A stretch of DNA of 64,000 nt from Anthocerotibacter panamensis C109 (GTDB lineage: Bacteria > Cyanobacteriota > Cyanobacteriia > Gloeobacterales > Anthocerotibacteraceae): assembly GCF_018389385.1 (NCBI RefSeq), contig NZ_CP062698.1:4062667-4126666 (forward strand). The letters are read 5' to 3'. The notes under the pieces are model-generated. The model did not search any database. It was not told the origin of the DNA and saw nothing but the letters and a program-made list of their open reading frames with translations. This document shows positions 9,146-17,304 of this stretch, in pieces; the first letter of the stretch is position 1, and every line of letters begins with the position of its first letter. The position numbers were made by a program, and so were the translations under genes.

Positions 9146-9174
9146 TTGACACCGTTACCAGGATAAATGATAAT
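9146..9174 (+). promoter_or_regulatory. Promoter of tRNA-Leu
   Basis: TTGACA (9146-9151), a 17-base spacer, then GATAAT (9169-9174) form a near-consensus vegetative promoter. Transcription would begin near 9181, about 23 bases ahead of the mature tRNA 5' end. Confidence 0.75.
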
Positions 9175-9183
9175 AAAAGACTT

Positions 9184-9201
9184 AACCACAGATCTGTGGT
9201 T
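9184..9201. repeat. 18-base perfect palindrome in the tRNA-Leu leader
   Basis: AACCACAGATCTGTGGTT is a perfect palindrome. In RNA it can form a 7-base-pair stem with a GATC loop ending two bases before the tRNA 5' end. It lies downstream of the predicted start site, so it should be transcribed. It could aid 5' processing or act as a DNA operator for the divergent lipA and tRNA genes. Confidence 0.6.
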
Positions 9202-9203
9202 GA

Positions 9204-9286
9204 GCGGAACTGGCGGAATGGTAGACGCGCTAGATTCAGGTTCTAGTGTCCGCAAGGACTTCGGGGTTCAAGTCCCCGGTTCCGCA
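9204..9286 (+). tRNA. trnL-CAG: tRNA-Leu (anticodon CAG)
   Basis: An 83-base class II tRNA. The acceptor stem is GCGGAAC pairing with GTTCCGC, with discriminator A. The anticodon arm is CTAGA-TTCAGGT-TCTAG, giving anticodon CAG for CUG codons. A long variable arm (TGTCCGCAAGGACTT) and the T arm with GGTTCAAGT are present. No CCA is encoded. Confidence 0.97.
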
Positions 9287-9466
9287 AATTTCTACACAGT
9301 ATTAAGCTTGAGTTTTGATGCTCCGGGCAGTCGATGAAACTCCCCCGCTGCGCCAAACCTGGAGGCATTATGGGAGCTGAGGCTCAGGCTGCGTTAAGCC
9401 AAGTGGAGTTTATTGGAGTAAGCGCGTTAAAATAGAACTTATATCTATTTCCCTTCAGGAATTCCC

Positions 9467-10633
9467 GTGGATATTCAAATTGGCCGCAATCGTACTGCCC
9501 GTCGTGCCTATGGCATAGATGAAATCGCACTGGTGCCTGGGCGCAGTACCCTCGACCCGCAACTGACCGATACCTATTGGGAATTGGGTGGGATTACACG
9601 GGAGGTCCCCATCCTCGCTAGCGCCATGGACAGTGTAATGGATGTCCAGACAGCGGTGAGCCTGACTGCCCTGGGGGCGATTGGCGTCCTCAATCTCCAA
9701 GGGGTCCAGACCCGCTACAGCGACCCCGATGCCATCTTGGAACATATCGCATCGGTCAGCCGCGACGAGTACGTCTCCTTGATGCAGAAACTCTATCAGG
9801 CTCCAATCCAGCCAGAACTCGTCCAAGAGCGCATCCGCAGCATCAAGCAACAAGGTGGGATCGCCGCAGTGAGTAGCACGCCTCAAGATGCGGTCTACCT
9901 AGGCAAACTCGCCGCTGCAAGCGGTGCGGACCTATTTTTTGTCCAGGCGACGGTCATCTCTACAGCCCACCTCGCGCCCCAAGGGATGACATCTTTAGAC
10001 TTAGCCCGCTTCATCGAAGAGCTACCCATCCCGGTGATTGTCGGCAACTGCGTGACCTACGATGTCGCCCTCGACTTGATGAAGGCGGGTGCTAAGGGGC
10101 TACTGGTCGGCATTGGTCCTGGGGCCGCCTGCACCTCGCGGGGGGTGTTGGGCATCGGGATTCCCCAGGTGACGGCGGTGGCGGACTGCGCCGCTGCCCG
10201 TGACGACTATCAGGACCAGACAGGGCGCTATGTACCTGTAGTCGCAGACGGGGGCATCGTCACGGGTGGAGACCTCTGTAAAAGTATCGCTTCGGGAGCG
10301 GACGCCGTGATGATTGGCTCGCCGCTAGCGCGGGCTGAAGGAGCCCCAGGACGGGGATTTCACTGGGGGATGGCGACCCCGAGTCCACTCCTACCCCGAG
10401 GAACCCGCATCAAAGTCGGAACCACAGGCACCCTCGAAGAAATTGTGCGCGGACCTGCCCGCCTGGATGACGGTACCCACAACCTCCTCGGAGCGCTCAA
10501 GACCGCTATGAGTACGCTCGGGGCAAAAGACCTCAAGCAGATGCAACAGGTAGAAATCGTCATTGCCCCCTCCCTGCTTACCGAGGGCAAAGTCTACCAA
10601 AAAGCCCAGCAGTTGGGCATGGGCAAATCCTGA
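9467..10633 (+). CDS. guaB3: GuaB3 family IMP dehydrogenase-related protein
   Basis: A 388-residue TIM-barrel enzyme of the IMP dehydrogenase/GMP reductase superfamily. It opens with 'RRAYGIDEIALVPGR', which is diagnostic of the GuaB3 subgroup found in cyanobacteria and actinobacteria. The catalytic-cysteine loop is 'GIGPGAACTSR' and the phosphate-binding region is 'VVADGGI...GDLCKSIASGA'. It lacks the CBS domains of classical GuaB, consistent with its short length. Cyanobacterial GuaB3 has been characterised as a GMP reductase rather than an IMP dehydrogenase. The start is GTG 9467 with CAGGA six bases upstream. ndhM follows after 18 bases. Confidence 0.93.
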   Translation: MDIQIGRNRTARRAYGIDEIALVPGRSTLDPQLTDTYWELGGITREVPILASAMDSVMDVQTAVSLTALGAIGVLNLQGVQTRYSDPDAILEHIASVSRDEYVSLMQKLYQAPIQPELVQERIRSIKQQGGIAAVSSTPQDAVYLGKLAAASGADLFFVQATVISTAHLAPQGMTSLDLARFIEELPIPVIVGNCVTYDVALDLMKAGAKGLLVGIGPGAACTSRGVLGIGIPQVTAVADCAAARDDYQDQTGRYVPVVADGGIVTGGDLCKSIASGADAVMIGSPLARAEGAPGRGFHWGMATPSPLLPRGTRIKVGTTGTLEEIVRGPARLDDGTHNLLGALKTAMSTLGAKDLKQMQQVEIVIAPSLLTEGKVYQKAQQLGMGKS

Positions 10634-10651
10634 GTACTAAGGAGACCGCTG

Positions 10652-10984
10652 ATGTTGATGTCAACCACCCGCCACATTCATATCTTTGCTGGGGAAGTGG
10701 TCGGGGAAGACCGTATCCCCAATGACGGTATCCTCACCCTGGATATCGACCCAGACAACGAATTCGTCTGGAACGAAAGCGCCCTACAAAAAGTACATGG
10801 GGCCTTCCGGCAATTGGTAGAACAAGCCCAAGGGGAAGACCTGACCGAGTACAATCTGCGCCGCATCGGCTCGGACCTCGAACACCTCGTCCGTGCCATG
10901 CTCCAGGCGGGCGAAATTGCCTATAACCTTGAGCATCGAGTCCTCAACTACAGCATGGGCCGCCCGCAAGTCGCCCCCAAGTGA
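10652..10984 (+). CDS. ndhM: NAD(P)H-quinone oxidoreductase subunit M
   Basis: NdhM is a small peripheral subunit of the cyanobacterial and chloroplast NDH-1 complex, on the cytoplasmic side of the hydrophilic arm, needed for respiratory and cyclic electron flow. The 110-residue protein shows the family signatures 'TTRHIHIFAGEV', 'LDIDPDNEFVWNE' and 'EYNLRRIGSDLEH', and ends with 'RVLNYSMGRP'. AAGGAG lies about ten bases before ATG 10652; ATG 10658 is an alternative. It follows guaB3 closely and may be co-transcribed. This gene is one of the firmest markers of a cyanobacterial source. Confidence 0.96.
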   Translation: MLMSTTRHIHIFAGEVVGEDRIPNDGILTLDIDPDNEFVWNESALQKVHGAFRQLVEQAQGEDLTEYNLRRIGSDLEHLVRAMLQAGEIAYNLEHRVLNYSMGRPQVAPK

Positions 10985-11154
10985 CGACAACCGCTTGCGA
11001 TCTGTAGCCCTGGTGTTTGGACTGACATCGGGGCTTTTACTTTCCCCAAGGTCAGAAACTTTAGCCGCAGTGTGATGGAGCGTGGTCCTTTGCTCGGACA
11101 AGCTCATATTTTGAGCCATTGCTAAGCAAATCTTGAATATTTTGCTGCATATTC

Positions 11155-11183
11155 TTGACAGTAAACATACAATTCTTTAATGT
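11155..11183 (+). promoter_or_regulatory. Promoter of the rsmH-ftsL-ftsI operon
   Basis: TTGACA (11155-11160), 17 bases, then TAATGT (11178-11183). The predicted start near 11190 gives a leader of about 30 bases to the GTG at 11221. The rsmH reading frame is open through this promoter, so a start codon upstream of it would be misassigned. Confidence 0.6.
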
Positions 11184-11220
11184 GAATGAAATTTGTAGCC
11201 TTGTGCAGGAGCCACTACCG

Positions 11221-12114
11221 GTGGCGTTAACTCACGAACCCGTACTATTGGAAGAGTGCCTCGTAGCCCTGGCCCCCCAGGATGGAGGTCTGTACCTAGA
11301 TGCCACCGTGGGCTTTGGCGGTCACAGTCGCGCAATCCTTGAAGCGGCTCAGACGCAAATCGTTGCCTTAGACCAGGACCCAGTTGCCCTGGCAGCCAGT
11401 GCTCAAAACCTTGCCGAATTCGCGGGACGGGTTAAGTTCGTGCCGGTGAACTTTGCTGATTTTAACCCCGAGGAAGTTTTGGCAGCCGACTTTGGTGGAT
11501 TCCAGGGAGTTTTGGCAGACCTGGGGGTCAGCTCACTCCAGATCGATAGCCCTGAGCGGGGCTTTAGCTGGCGCTTTGAGGGGCCGCTGGATATGCGCAT
11601 GGGGCGTGGAGAGACCACCGCTGCCGATCTGGTCAACACGGCCCCTGAGGCGGAACTGGCCCGTATTTTTCACGAATATGGGGAGGAGCGCTACTCTCGT
11701 CGGATTGCCCGCGCCTTGGTTGAACAACGCCGCAAAGCTCCTTTCACCACCACCACACAACTGGCTGAAGCGGTAGCCCAACTCATCGGTCACCGACAAG
11801 CCATCCATCCGGCTACTCGGGTCTTTCAGGCCCTGCGCATTGCCGTCAACGATGAGTTGGGAGCCCTGACGCGGTTTCTAGAACGGGCTCCAGACTGGCT
11901 TGCGACTGGTGGGGTTTTGGCTGTGATCAGTTTTCACTCGCTAGAAGACCGCTTGGTCAAATGGGCTTTGCGCCGCAACCCGGAGCTAGAGATTTTGACG
12001 CGCAAACCACTCCTTCCGACCGAAGCCGAACAACGCCGCAATCCCCGTTCCCGCTCTGCCAAGTTACGCTACGCTCGTAAACCTTTGAGGAATGACCATG
12101 ACCATGCTTCTTAA
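11221..12114 (+). CDS. rsmH: 16S rRNA (cytosine1402-N4)-methyltransferase
   Basis: RsmH (MraW) methylates N4 of C1402 in the ribosomal P site. The 297-residue protein has the SAM-binding 'YLDATVGFGGHS', 'ALDQDP', 'GVLADLGVSSLQID' and the C-terminal 'AVISFHSLEDR' blocks, all conserved in the family. The frame is open from 11155. GTG 11221 is chosen because GGAG sits about ten bases upstream, the protein then begins 'ALTHEPVLLEECL' like its homologues, and a promoter occupies the upstream part. The gene overlaps ftsL and heads a division/cell-wall operon, the standard dcw order. Confidence 0.95.
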   Translation: MALTHEPVLLEECLVALAPQDGGLYLDATVGFGGHSRAILEAAQTQIVALDQDPVALAASAQNLAEFAGRVKFVPVNFADFNPEEVLAADFGGFQGVLADLGVSSLQIDSPERGFSWRFEGPLDMRMGRGETTAADLVNTAPEAELARIFHEYGEERYSRRIARALVEQRRKAPFTTTTQLAEAVAQLIGHRQAIHPATRVFQALRIAVNDELGALTRFLERAPDWLATGGVLAVISFHSLEDRLVKWALRRNPELEILTRKPLLPTEAEQRRNPRSRSAKLRYARKPLRNDHDHAS

Positions 12115-12496
12115 CCCGCCCACCCCCACTCGGGCGGCAACCCGCTCCGAGGTCCCTTGGCTCATTACGGTGCTGGTGACCGCACGCAAACTCCTGATTC
12201 TGGCCTTGGGGATGGGTCTGTTGATCCTGGCGGCTGGCTACTGGTGGACGGTCAAAGCCCAAGACCAGTGGTCCGAGGACTATCGCCAGATCGAGAAATT
12301 ATCCCAGGCTGCTCAGGAACTGGAGTGGGCCACGGGAGTTTTGGATGGTCGGCTTACCCCCAATGACCCCAGCCTCCTAGCTCCGCCGCGCCCCGACCAA
12401 CTACTCTTGATCAAACCCGCAGCGGCGCGTCCACTTCGAGCTGAACAGGGCGTAGCTGTACCGGTGACAGCCCCCCAGCCACCCCTTGCTTACTAA
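12098..12496 (+). CDS. ftsL: Cell division protein FtsL-like
   Basis: A 132-residue bitopic protein. A short cytoplasmic N terminus is followed by one hydrophobic segment (about residues 30-48, 'LLILALGMGLLILAAGYWW') and a periplasmic helix 'DQWSEDYRQIEKLSQAAQEL', then a proline-rich tail. This is the FtsL plan, and the position between rsmH and ftsI is the usual place of ftsL, whose sequence is poorly conserved. Of three in-frame ATGs (12092, 12098, 12104), 12098 has the best spacing from GAGGA at 12087-12091. It overlaps rsmH by 17 bases. The call rests mainly on topology and context. Confidence 0.75.
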   Translation: MTMLLNPPTPTRAATRSEVPWLITVLVTARKLLILALGMGLLILAAGYWWTVKAQDQWSEDYRQIEKLSQAAQELEWATGVLDGRLTPNDPSLLAPPRPDQLLLIKPAAARPLRAEQGVAVPVTAPQPPLAY

Positions 12497-12507
12497 AAGG
12501 AGCACCC

Positions 12508-14403
12508 ATGCGGGCAAAGGACCGACGGGGGATTTGGCGTTATTGGGCTGTAGGGCTGCTCTTGATTTTGGCTCCAGGCTGCTTGGGGTACCGCTTTTGG
12601 CTCCTTACCCAAGACCCCCGGCTCCAGGAGCGGGCCACCAGACAGCAGACGCGCACCGTGAATACCTTTATTCCCCGCCTGACTGTGGTGGACCGCCAAG
12701 ACAATATCCTCGCCACCGATCAGCCCCTTTTTACGCTCTATGTCCACCCCCAGGTGCTGTTGCGGGAGCTGACTAAAGACCGTACGGACCCCGAAGCCCT
12801 CCAACAGCAGATCCAACTGATCAGCCGCCTCTTGGCCCCCCTCGTTGATCAATCTCCCGAAGGGCTGGCGACTCGTCTGAGGGACGCCACGGTCTCGACG
12901 GTTGTGCTCTCCCGACGCGTAGATGCAGGAACTTTTCGACGGGTCCGGTCTCTGGTCATCCCCCGTAGCCGAGTAGATGACACCCTCTTGCAGCAATTTG
13001 AAGCTCAGCACCTTGCGCCGGGGCAACGACCCGAAGCGGTAGCTACTCAGTTGATTCCTGGACTGGAATTTGAGATGCGCCGCCAGCGCACGTATCCACT
13101 AGGTGAGCCCTTCAGCGATGTCCTCGGCTTTGTCGATTACGATGGCAAGGGTCGAGCCGGGATCGAACAGTTTTACGAACGGCTCTTACTTCATCCCGCG
13201 CCCCCCCGGCAGGTGAGCGTCAATGGCCTCGGGCAAATGCTCGCTGTCGAGGCTCCAGCGGCTCTTTTTAGCCAGGGGCTCAACTTCAGCCAGCGCCTCC
13301 GGTTGACGCTAGATACGCGCCTTCAGGACAGTGCCACCCGTGCTCTCAACCAGGGCATGGCGCTCCACAAGGCCAAACGGGGCGCAGCTATGGTCATGGA
13401 CCCTCAGACCGGAGCGATCCTGGCTCTGGCAGTCGCTCCCACCTACGATAACAACCGTTTCGGAGCCTGGGGCAGTACCCCCAAGGTCTACCAGCCCTGG
13501 CCGGTGACCGAACTCTATGAGCCCGGATCTACTTTTAAGCCCATCAATATTGCTATCGGCCTCGACAGCGGAAAAGTCAAAGCCAGCGATGTGGTCTATG
13601 ATCCAGGCTCGATCACCCTCTCTGGGTACACCATCCGCAACTTTGATGGCAAAGGACGCGGGGCACTCACGGTCACCGATGTCCTCAAATACTCCAACAA
13701 CATCGGCATGATCAAGCTGATGTCCAAACTCCGAGCAGCAGACTACTACGACCGTCTACGCAAGATTGGCATCGGGCGCAAAAGTGGGGTGGATTTACCC
13801 AATGAGGCTGCTGGGGTCTTTAAGGACCGGCAACAGTTCATCCGCTACCCTGTCGAGGCCGCGACTCCAGCTTTCGGCCAAGGCATTACCATGACCCCGC
13901 TCCAGCTCTTGCGCTTCCACTGTGCCCTGGCTAATGGCGGCTATTTGGTCACCCCCCATGTAGTCGATGCCCTGGTAGACCAGGAAGGTCACGTCCTCCG
14001 GCAGGTTCCTCAGCCCCCACCCAAGCGCATTTTCTCGGAAGAGGCGACCCGTCAGGTCCGCCAGATGCTCGTCCAGGTTGTGGAGTCCGGCTCAGGCAAA
14101 AATGCGCAAGTCCCCGGTTATGTGATCGCAGGCAAGACGGGCACAGCCCAAAAAGTCGCTCCCGGCGGGCGGGGCTACGTTCCAGGCAAACGGGTCACCA
14201 GTTTTGTGGGTCACTTTCCCGGTGATGCCCCCCGCTATGTCATTCTAGTCGTCTTCGATGAGCCTGAAGGCCGGGTCTTCGGGGGCGGAACTGCTGCTCC
14301 AGTTGTCCAACAGATCCTCAAAGAACTAATTGGCTATGAGGGAATTCCTCCTACGCACACCTTCGATCCCCGAAAGAATACAACTTCGGATGCACTGAAC
14401 TAG
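12508..14403 (+). CDS. ftsI: Peptidoglycan transpeptidase FtsI (class B PBP, PBP3-like)
   Basis: The septal D,D-transpeptidase, 631 residues. It has an N-terminal signal-anchor (about residues 14-32), a pedestal domain, and a transpeptidase domain with 'GSTFKP' (catalytic Ser of SxxK, near 346), 'YSNN' (SxN, near 396) and 'AGKTGTAQK' (KTG, near 546). It forms a complex with FtsL and FtsW. AAGGAG lies just before ATG 12508. It closes the rsmH-ftsL-ftsI operon and is followed within 25 bases by a hairpin with a T run. There is no PASTA domain. Confidence 0.95.
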   Translation: MRAKDRRGIWRYWAVGLLLILAPGCLGYRFWLLTQDPRLQERATRQQTRTVNTFIPRLTVVDRQDNILATDQPLFTLYVHPQVLLRELTKDRTDPEALQQQIQLISRLLAPLVDQSPEGLATRLRDATVSTVVLSRRVDAGTFRRVRSLVIPRSRVDDTLLQQFEAQHLAPGQRPEAVATQLIPGLEFEMRRQRTYPLGEPFSDVLGFVDYDGKGRAGIEQFYERLLLHPAPPRQVSVNGLGQMLAVEAPAALFSQGLNFSQRLRLTLDTRLQDSATRALNQGMALHKAKRGAAMVMDPQTGAILALAVAPTYDNNRFGAWGSTPKVYQPWPVTELYEPGSTFKPINIAIGLDSGKVKASDVVYDPGSITLSGYTIRNFDGKGRGALTVTDVLKYSNNIGMIKLMSKLRAADYYDRLRKIGIGRKSGVDLPNEAAGVFKDRQQFIRYPVEAATPAFGQGITMTPLQLLRFHCALANGGYLVTPHVVDALVDQEGHVLRQVPQPPPKRIFSEEATRQVRQMLVQVVESGSGKNAQVPGYVIAGKTGTAQKVAPGGRGYVPGKRVTSFVGHFPGDAPRYVILVVFDEPEGRVFGGGTAAPVVQQILKELIGYEGIPPTHTFDPRKNTTSDALN

Positions 14404-14426
14404 AGCAAAAGAATATTGTATGTAGC

Positions 14427-14448
14427 GATCACTACGCAGTGATCTTTT
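14427..14448 (+). terminator. Rho-independent terminator after ftsI
   Basis: GATCACT-ACGC-AGTGATC forms a perfect 7-base-pair stem with a 4-base loop, followed by TTTT. It lies 24 bases after the ftsI stop. Confidence 0.55.
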
Positions 14449-14588
14449 GCGTGGAAATACGTAGGTGCTTGCCGGAGTACTTTAGCGCACTCCGGTTCCT
14501 AAACGGAGAGGCTCTTGGCCTCGCAGAAGATTTCCTTGCGTGGGTGTAGTTTATTACAGGCGTTCTTTACCGTTTTTATAGTGCCATG

Positions 14589-14645
14589 GGCTACCGAGCC
14601 ATCAGGTCAGCGCTATCCACGGACTCGGTGCAGGTCCGTGTTTTA
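14589..14645 (+). ncRNA. Candidate small RNA with its own promoter and terminator
   Basis: In the 388-base gap between ftsI and the next gene, ATTACA (14553-14558), an 18-base spacer and TATAGT (14577-14582) suggest a start near 14589. The transcript would end at the hairpin CACGGAC...GTCCGTG (14618-14640) with TTTT (14641-14644), giving about 57 bases. ACCGAG (14592-14597) can pair with CTCGGT (14624-14629) in the terminator loop, an alternative fold or pseudoknot. It does not show the Yfr1 core motif. The rest of the gap holds another hairpin (about 14477-14500, CCGGAGT/ACTCCGG) and the promoter below. Confidence 0.35.
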
Positions 14646-14659
14646 TCTGAATGCATGGC

Positions 14660-14688
14660 TTGACAAGTAAGTAAAAACACTGTAGTCT
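14660..14688 (+). promoter_or_regulatory. Promoter of the CTERM-type secreted protein gene
   Basis: TTGACA (14660-14665), 17 bases, then TAGTCT (14683-14688). The leader to ATG 14792 would be about 97 bases. Confidence 0.55.
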
Positions 14689-14791
14689 CTCTGTAAAAGC
14701 GAGTTACAACGCAGTTAAGTTCTTAAGGCTTAATTGTGAAACTCTTTTTCTTCTGTTGCCCCCCAACGAAACTCTCAACGGAGCCTTTGTG

Positions 14792-15496
14792 ATGAAGTCC
14801 ACCATTGTTAATTTACTCGGTGCTACAGCCATAGCCGGGTCTATCGCAGCTGCTCACCCTGCTGAGGCAGCAGAACTCGTAGGTACTTTTAACATTAGTA
14901 GTAGTTCAAGCCAAGCCGTTATCAGTAGCACAAGTATCGATTTCTTTGTACCGACTAGCGTCGGTGGACCAGGACCGGGCTCGGGTCCGGGGGCTTTTGC
15001 TATCACCGACGGGCAGGGCAGCTTTACTCAATTTGATCCCCCACCGACCCAAGCGGGCTTGATCAGAGACCTCAACTACAGTGCCTATACCAGCCCTGGG
15101 GTCAATCCTCCCCTTACCAACTTCCTGCAATTCTCCAACGCCCTTCCTGGCAATAGCTTTACGCTTACCGGACTGCTCCAACCCTTCACTTTTGCTTCTG
15201 GTCTTGGCTCAGCCTCTATTACCGTGTTCCTTGGTGGTCAGTTCATCAGTAGTGACGGCGACATTACTAACGGTACAGGTTCTCTCGTCTTCTCTTACGC
15301 AGGCCAAAGCGCAGATTCACTCCAAGCTATCCTGGCTAGTGGCGGTTCCTTGCAAGCGACCGGTTATACGGGGCAGTTCGCCGCGACAGCGGTACCCTTT
15401 CCTGCACTCGCACCGGGTTTACTCGTCTTAGGTAGCCTGGGTTTTGCCAACAATGTCCTGAGCCGTCGGCGTAACAAGCAAACCACCAAAGTCTAG
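14792..15496 (+). CDS. Secreted protein with PEP-CTERM-like (PxPA) C-terminal sorting signal
   Basis: A 234-residue exported protein of unknown function. From ATG 14792 it has a signal peptide ('MKSTIVNLLGATAIAGSIAA' up to 'AEAAE'), then a Ser/Gly/Pro-rich beta-type body containing only small and hydrophilic residues. The C terminus reads 'VPFPALAPG', a hydrophobic stretch 'LLVLGSLGFANNVL', then 'SRRRNK'. This is the tripartite motif-helix-basic layout of PEP-CTERM and PTPA-CTERM sorting signals, here in a PFPA form. Such proteins are thought to be processed by an exosortase and tied to exopolysaccharide production. No exosortase is in the window. The gene has its own promoter and stands alone. 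Confidence 0.75.
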   Translation: MKSTIVNLLGATAIAGSIAAAHPAEAAELVGTFNISSSSSQAVISSTSIDFFVPTSVGGPGPGSGPGAFAITDGQGSFTQFDPPPTQAGLIRDLNYSAYTSPGVNPPLTNFLQFSNALPGNSFTLTGLLQPFTFASGLGSASITVFLGGQFISSDGDITNGTGSLVFSYAGQSADSLQAILASGGSLQATGYTGQFAATAVPFPALAPGLLVLGSLGFANNVLSRRRNKQTTKV

Positions 15497-15624
15497 TTCG
15501 TTTCCCTAGAGACCGTTTCTAGCCTTTGCTTATCGGTTGCATACACTCTTTTAGTCAGCAGGTTTTCTCAGTACCTGCTGATTATTTTTATGGGACCGGG
15601 CCGCTGGAGCTTTTGCTCGCTACG

Positions 15625-16008
15625 ATGAGAGGCATGAACCGCACCTTTTTTAGTTTTGGCTCGGCTTTTGCGCTCATGGCTGTGGCGGCGGGAGCCTTTG
15701 GCGCACATCTGCTAGCAAACCAACTCTCGAGCACATCCCTTGAGATCTTTCAAACCGCCGCTCGCTATCAGATGTACCATGCGCTGGTTCTATTGGGTGT
15801 GGCGTGGCTCTGCGGGCAACGGATGGGGCGATGGATAGACGCGGCAGGATGGTGCTTCGTGGCGGGCACCATCCTCTTCTCAGGCAGTCTCTACGCGCTG
15901 AGTTTGGGAGGGGTCAAGGTTCTAGGCGTGATAACACCCCTGGGCGGGGTAGGATTTATGGCAGGTTGGGCGCTGTTGTTGTGGTTCGGTTTGACCGTCA
16001 AAAAATGA
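15625..16008 (+). CDS. DUF423 family small membrane protein
   Basis: A 127-residue integral membrane protein with four hydrophobic segments. It has the DUF423 signatures 'AAGAFGAHLL', 'TAARYQMYHALVLL' and 'AGTILFSGSLYALSL', and ends in 'GGVGFMAGWALLL'. The biochemical function of the family is unknown. The frame is open from 15526; ATG 15625 and ATG 15634 are both plausible and neither has an ideal ribosome-binding site. It is convergent with desA, with a shared hairpin between them. Confidence 0.85.
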   Translation: MRGMNRTFFSFGSAFALMAVAAGAFGAHLLANQLSSTSLEIFQTAARYQMYHALVLLGVAWLCGQRMGRWIDAAGWCFVAGTILFSGSLYALSLGGVKVLGVITPLGGVGFMAGWALLLWFGLTVKK

Positions 16009-16035
16009 AAAGCCCCAAGCTTGCGCGATAGGGCT
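16008..16035 (-). terminator. Terminator hairpin between the DUF423 gene and desA
   Basis: AGCCC (16011-16015) pairs with GGGCT (16031-16035). Read on the minus strand, the hairpin closes just after desA and is followed by TTT. It may serve both convergent genes. Confidence 0.4.
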
Positions 16036-16037
16036 CG

Positions 16038-17093
16038 TTAGCGTGCAGTGTAGGTATCAGGAAACGTAACGTAGGCTCCCTGCTCGTCATGGAGGTGGCA
16101 GCGTGCAGCAATACGCTGCATCAAAGACCAAGAGAATTCAGTCTCGTGCATGTACTCCGCCCACGAAGCCTTGAGTGCGGCGTGGGCTGCCCGCAGGTTG
16201 TAGTAGGGGATGCCAGTACTGACGTGGTGTGGGATATGGACATTGATGTCGTGGCACAAAAATTCGACCCAAGCCGGATAGCGACAGTGGACGGTAGAGA
16301 ACAACTGACCCACCGCCGGATTCCAGTCTTCCTCTTGATAAAAAGGAATCTCCTCAAGCGTGTGGTGAACAATGGTAAAAGTACTCATCCAGAAGTGATA
16401 GACGAAAAAGGGCATCAGCCACAGATTCACCACTGCCCATAACCCCCCATAGAGCCAGAGCGCCGGGAAGAGGACAAGAGCAAAAGCCAGGACTACCGCC
16501 ACCGAGAATTGCATATCCCGACGGTCACGCCCTTCTTTATAGAGGCTGGGCTTGAAGTGCAAAAGTGCCCAGTGCCCAATCGAGGCGAGCCACCAGCCCC
16601 AAGTCCGCGCCATCCGGTACAAGCCCTGAAGAAACCCCGAAAGAACCGGAAACTGTTCTTGAGCCATGGGGGTCCAGGCGTTGTCCCAAGCCAGATTATT
16701 GGTGTAGCGGTGGTGTTGGTCGTGTTTGATCCGCCAACTATGAAAGGGATAGAGCAACGGCAACAGCAGTAGATGACCCACCAAGTCATTGATGAGGCGA
16801 CTGTTGGCGAAGGAGCGGTGGGCACAGTCATGTGCAAGGACAAAAAAGCCAGTCAGTGCCGTCCCGGTGAAAATCCAGAGGAGCGGCTGCAACCACAACC
16901 AGGGATTAACAGCCAGCGCCCAATACCCAAGGGCGACAAACAGCACATTTCCCACTAAACCTAACCCTGCTTTGAGGGCATCCTTACGAAAACAATGCTT
17001 CGGAATCGTTTGTAAAATCTGTTGGAGGGTCGCCGTTTGTCGTAACTGGGCAATTAGGGGGTCCGGCTGGACCGTTTTTGGCACAAAAACCAT
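16038..17093 (-). CDS. desA: Acyl-lipid delta-12 fatty acid desaturase
   Basis: A membrane desaturase that introduces the delta-12 double bond into lipid-bound oleate using ferredoxin. At 351 residues it equals the usual cyanobacterial DesA length. The three histidine boxes are present: 'HDCAH' near residue 85, 'HDQHHRY' near 121, and 'HIPHH' near 286, preceded by the conserved 'VEFLCHDINVH'. Hydrophobic hairpins flank the boxes. ATG 17093 is chosen because GAGG lies nine bases upstream; the open frame continues to a TTG at 17108. crtQ lies upstream on the same strand. The 211-base gap between them holds two small hairpins (CAGGGT/ACCCTG and GGGGTT/AACCCC, about 17210-17252). Confidence 0.93.
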   Translation of the reverse strand: MVFVPKTVQPDPLIAQLRQTATLQQILQTIPKHCFRKDALKAGLGLVGNVLFVALGYWALAVNPWLWLQPLLWIFTGTALTGFFVLAHDCAHRSFANSRLINDLVGHLLLLPLLYPFHSWRIKHDQHHRYTNNLAWDNAWTPMAQEQFPVLSGFLQGLYRMARTWGWWLASIGHWALLHFKPSLYKEGRDRRDMQFSVAVVLAFALVLFPALWLYGGLWAVVNLWLMPFFVYHFWMSTFTIVHHTLEEIPFYQEEDWNPAVGQLFSTVHCRYPAWVEFLCHDINVHIPHHVSTGIPYYNLRAAHAALKASWAEYMHETEFSWSLMQRIAARCHLHDEQGAYVTFPDTYTAR

Positions 17094-17304
17094 GCAGCAA
17101 CACCTCAAACAGAAATCCTGGCGGGCTTTGGATCGCTCCCAGGTAACCCAAATACCACGATATCAGTCCAAAGTGGTAAGGGCAATCGCTGAGTACGGGG
17201 TAACCCAGACAGGGTAAACACCCTGGAGGAAATACCGGGGTTTGCAACCCCCTTTGCTTATGATCTCAGCGGAGTATGTATTTCGATTGGAATAATGCAC
17301 CCAA

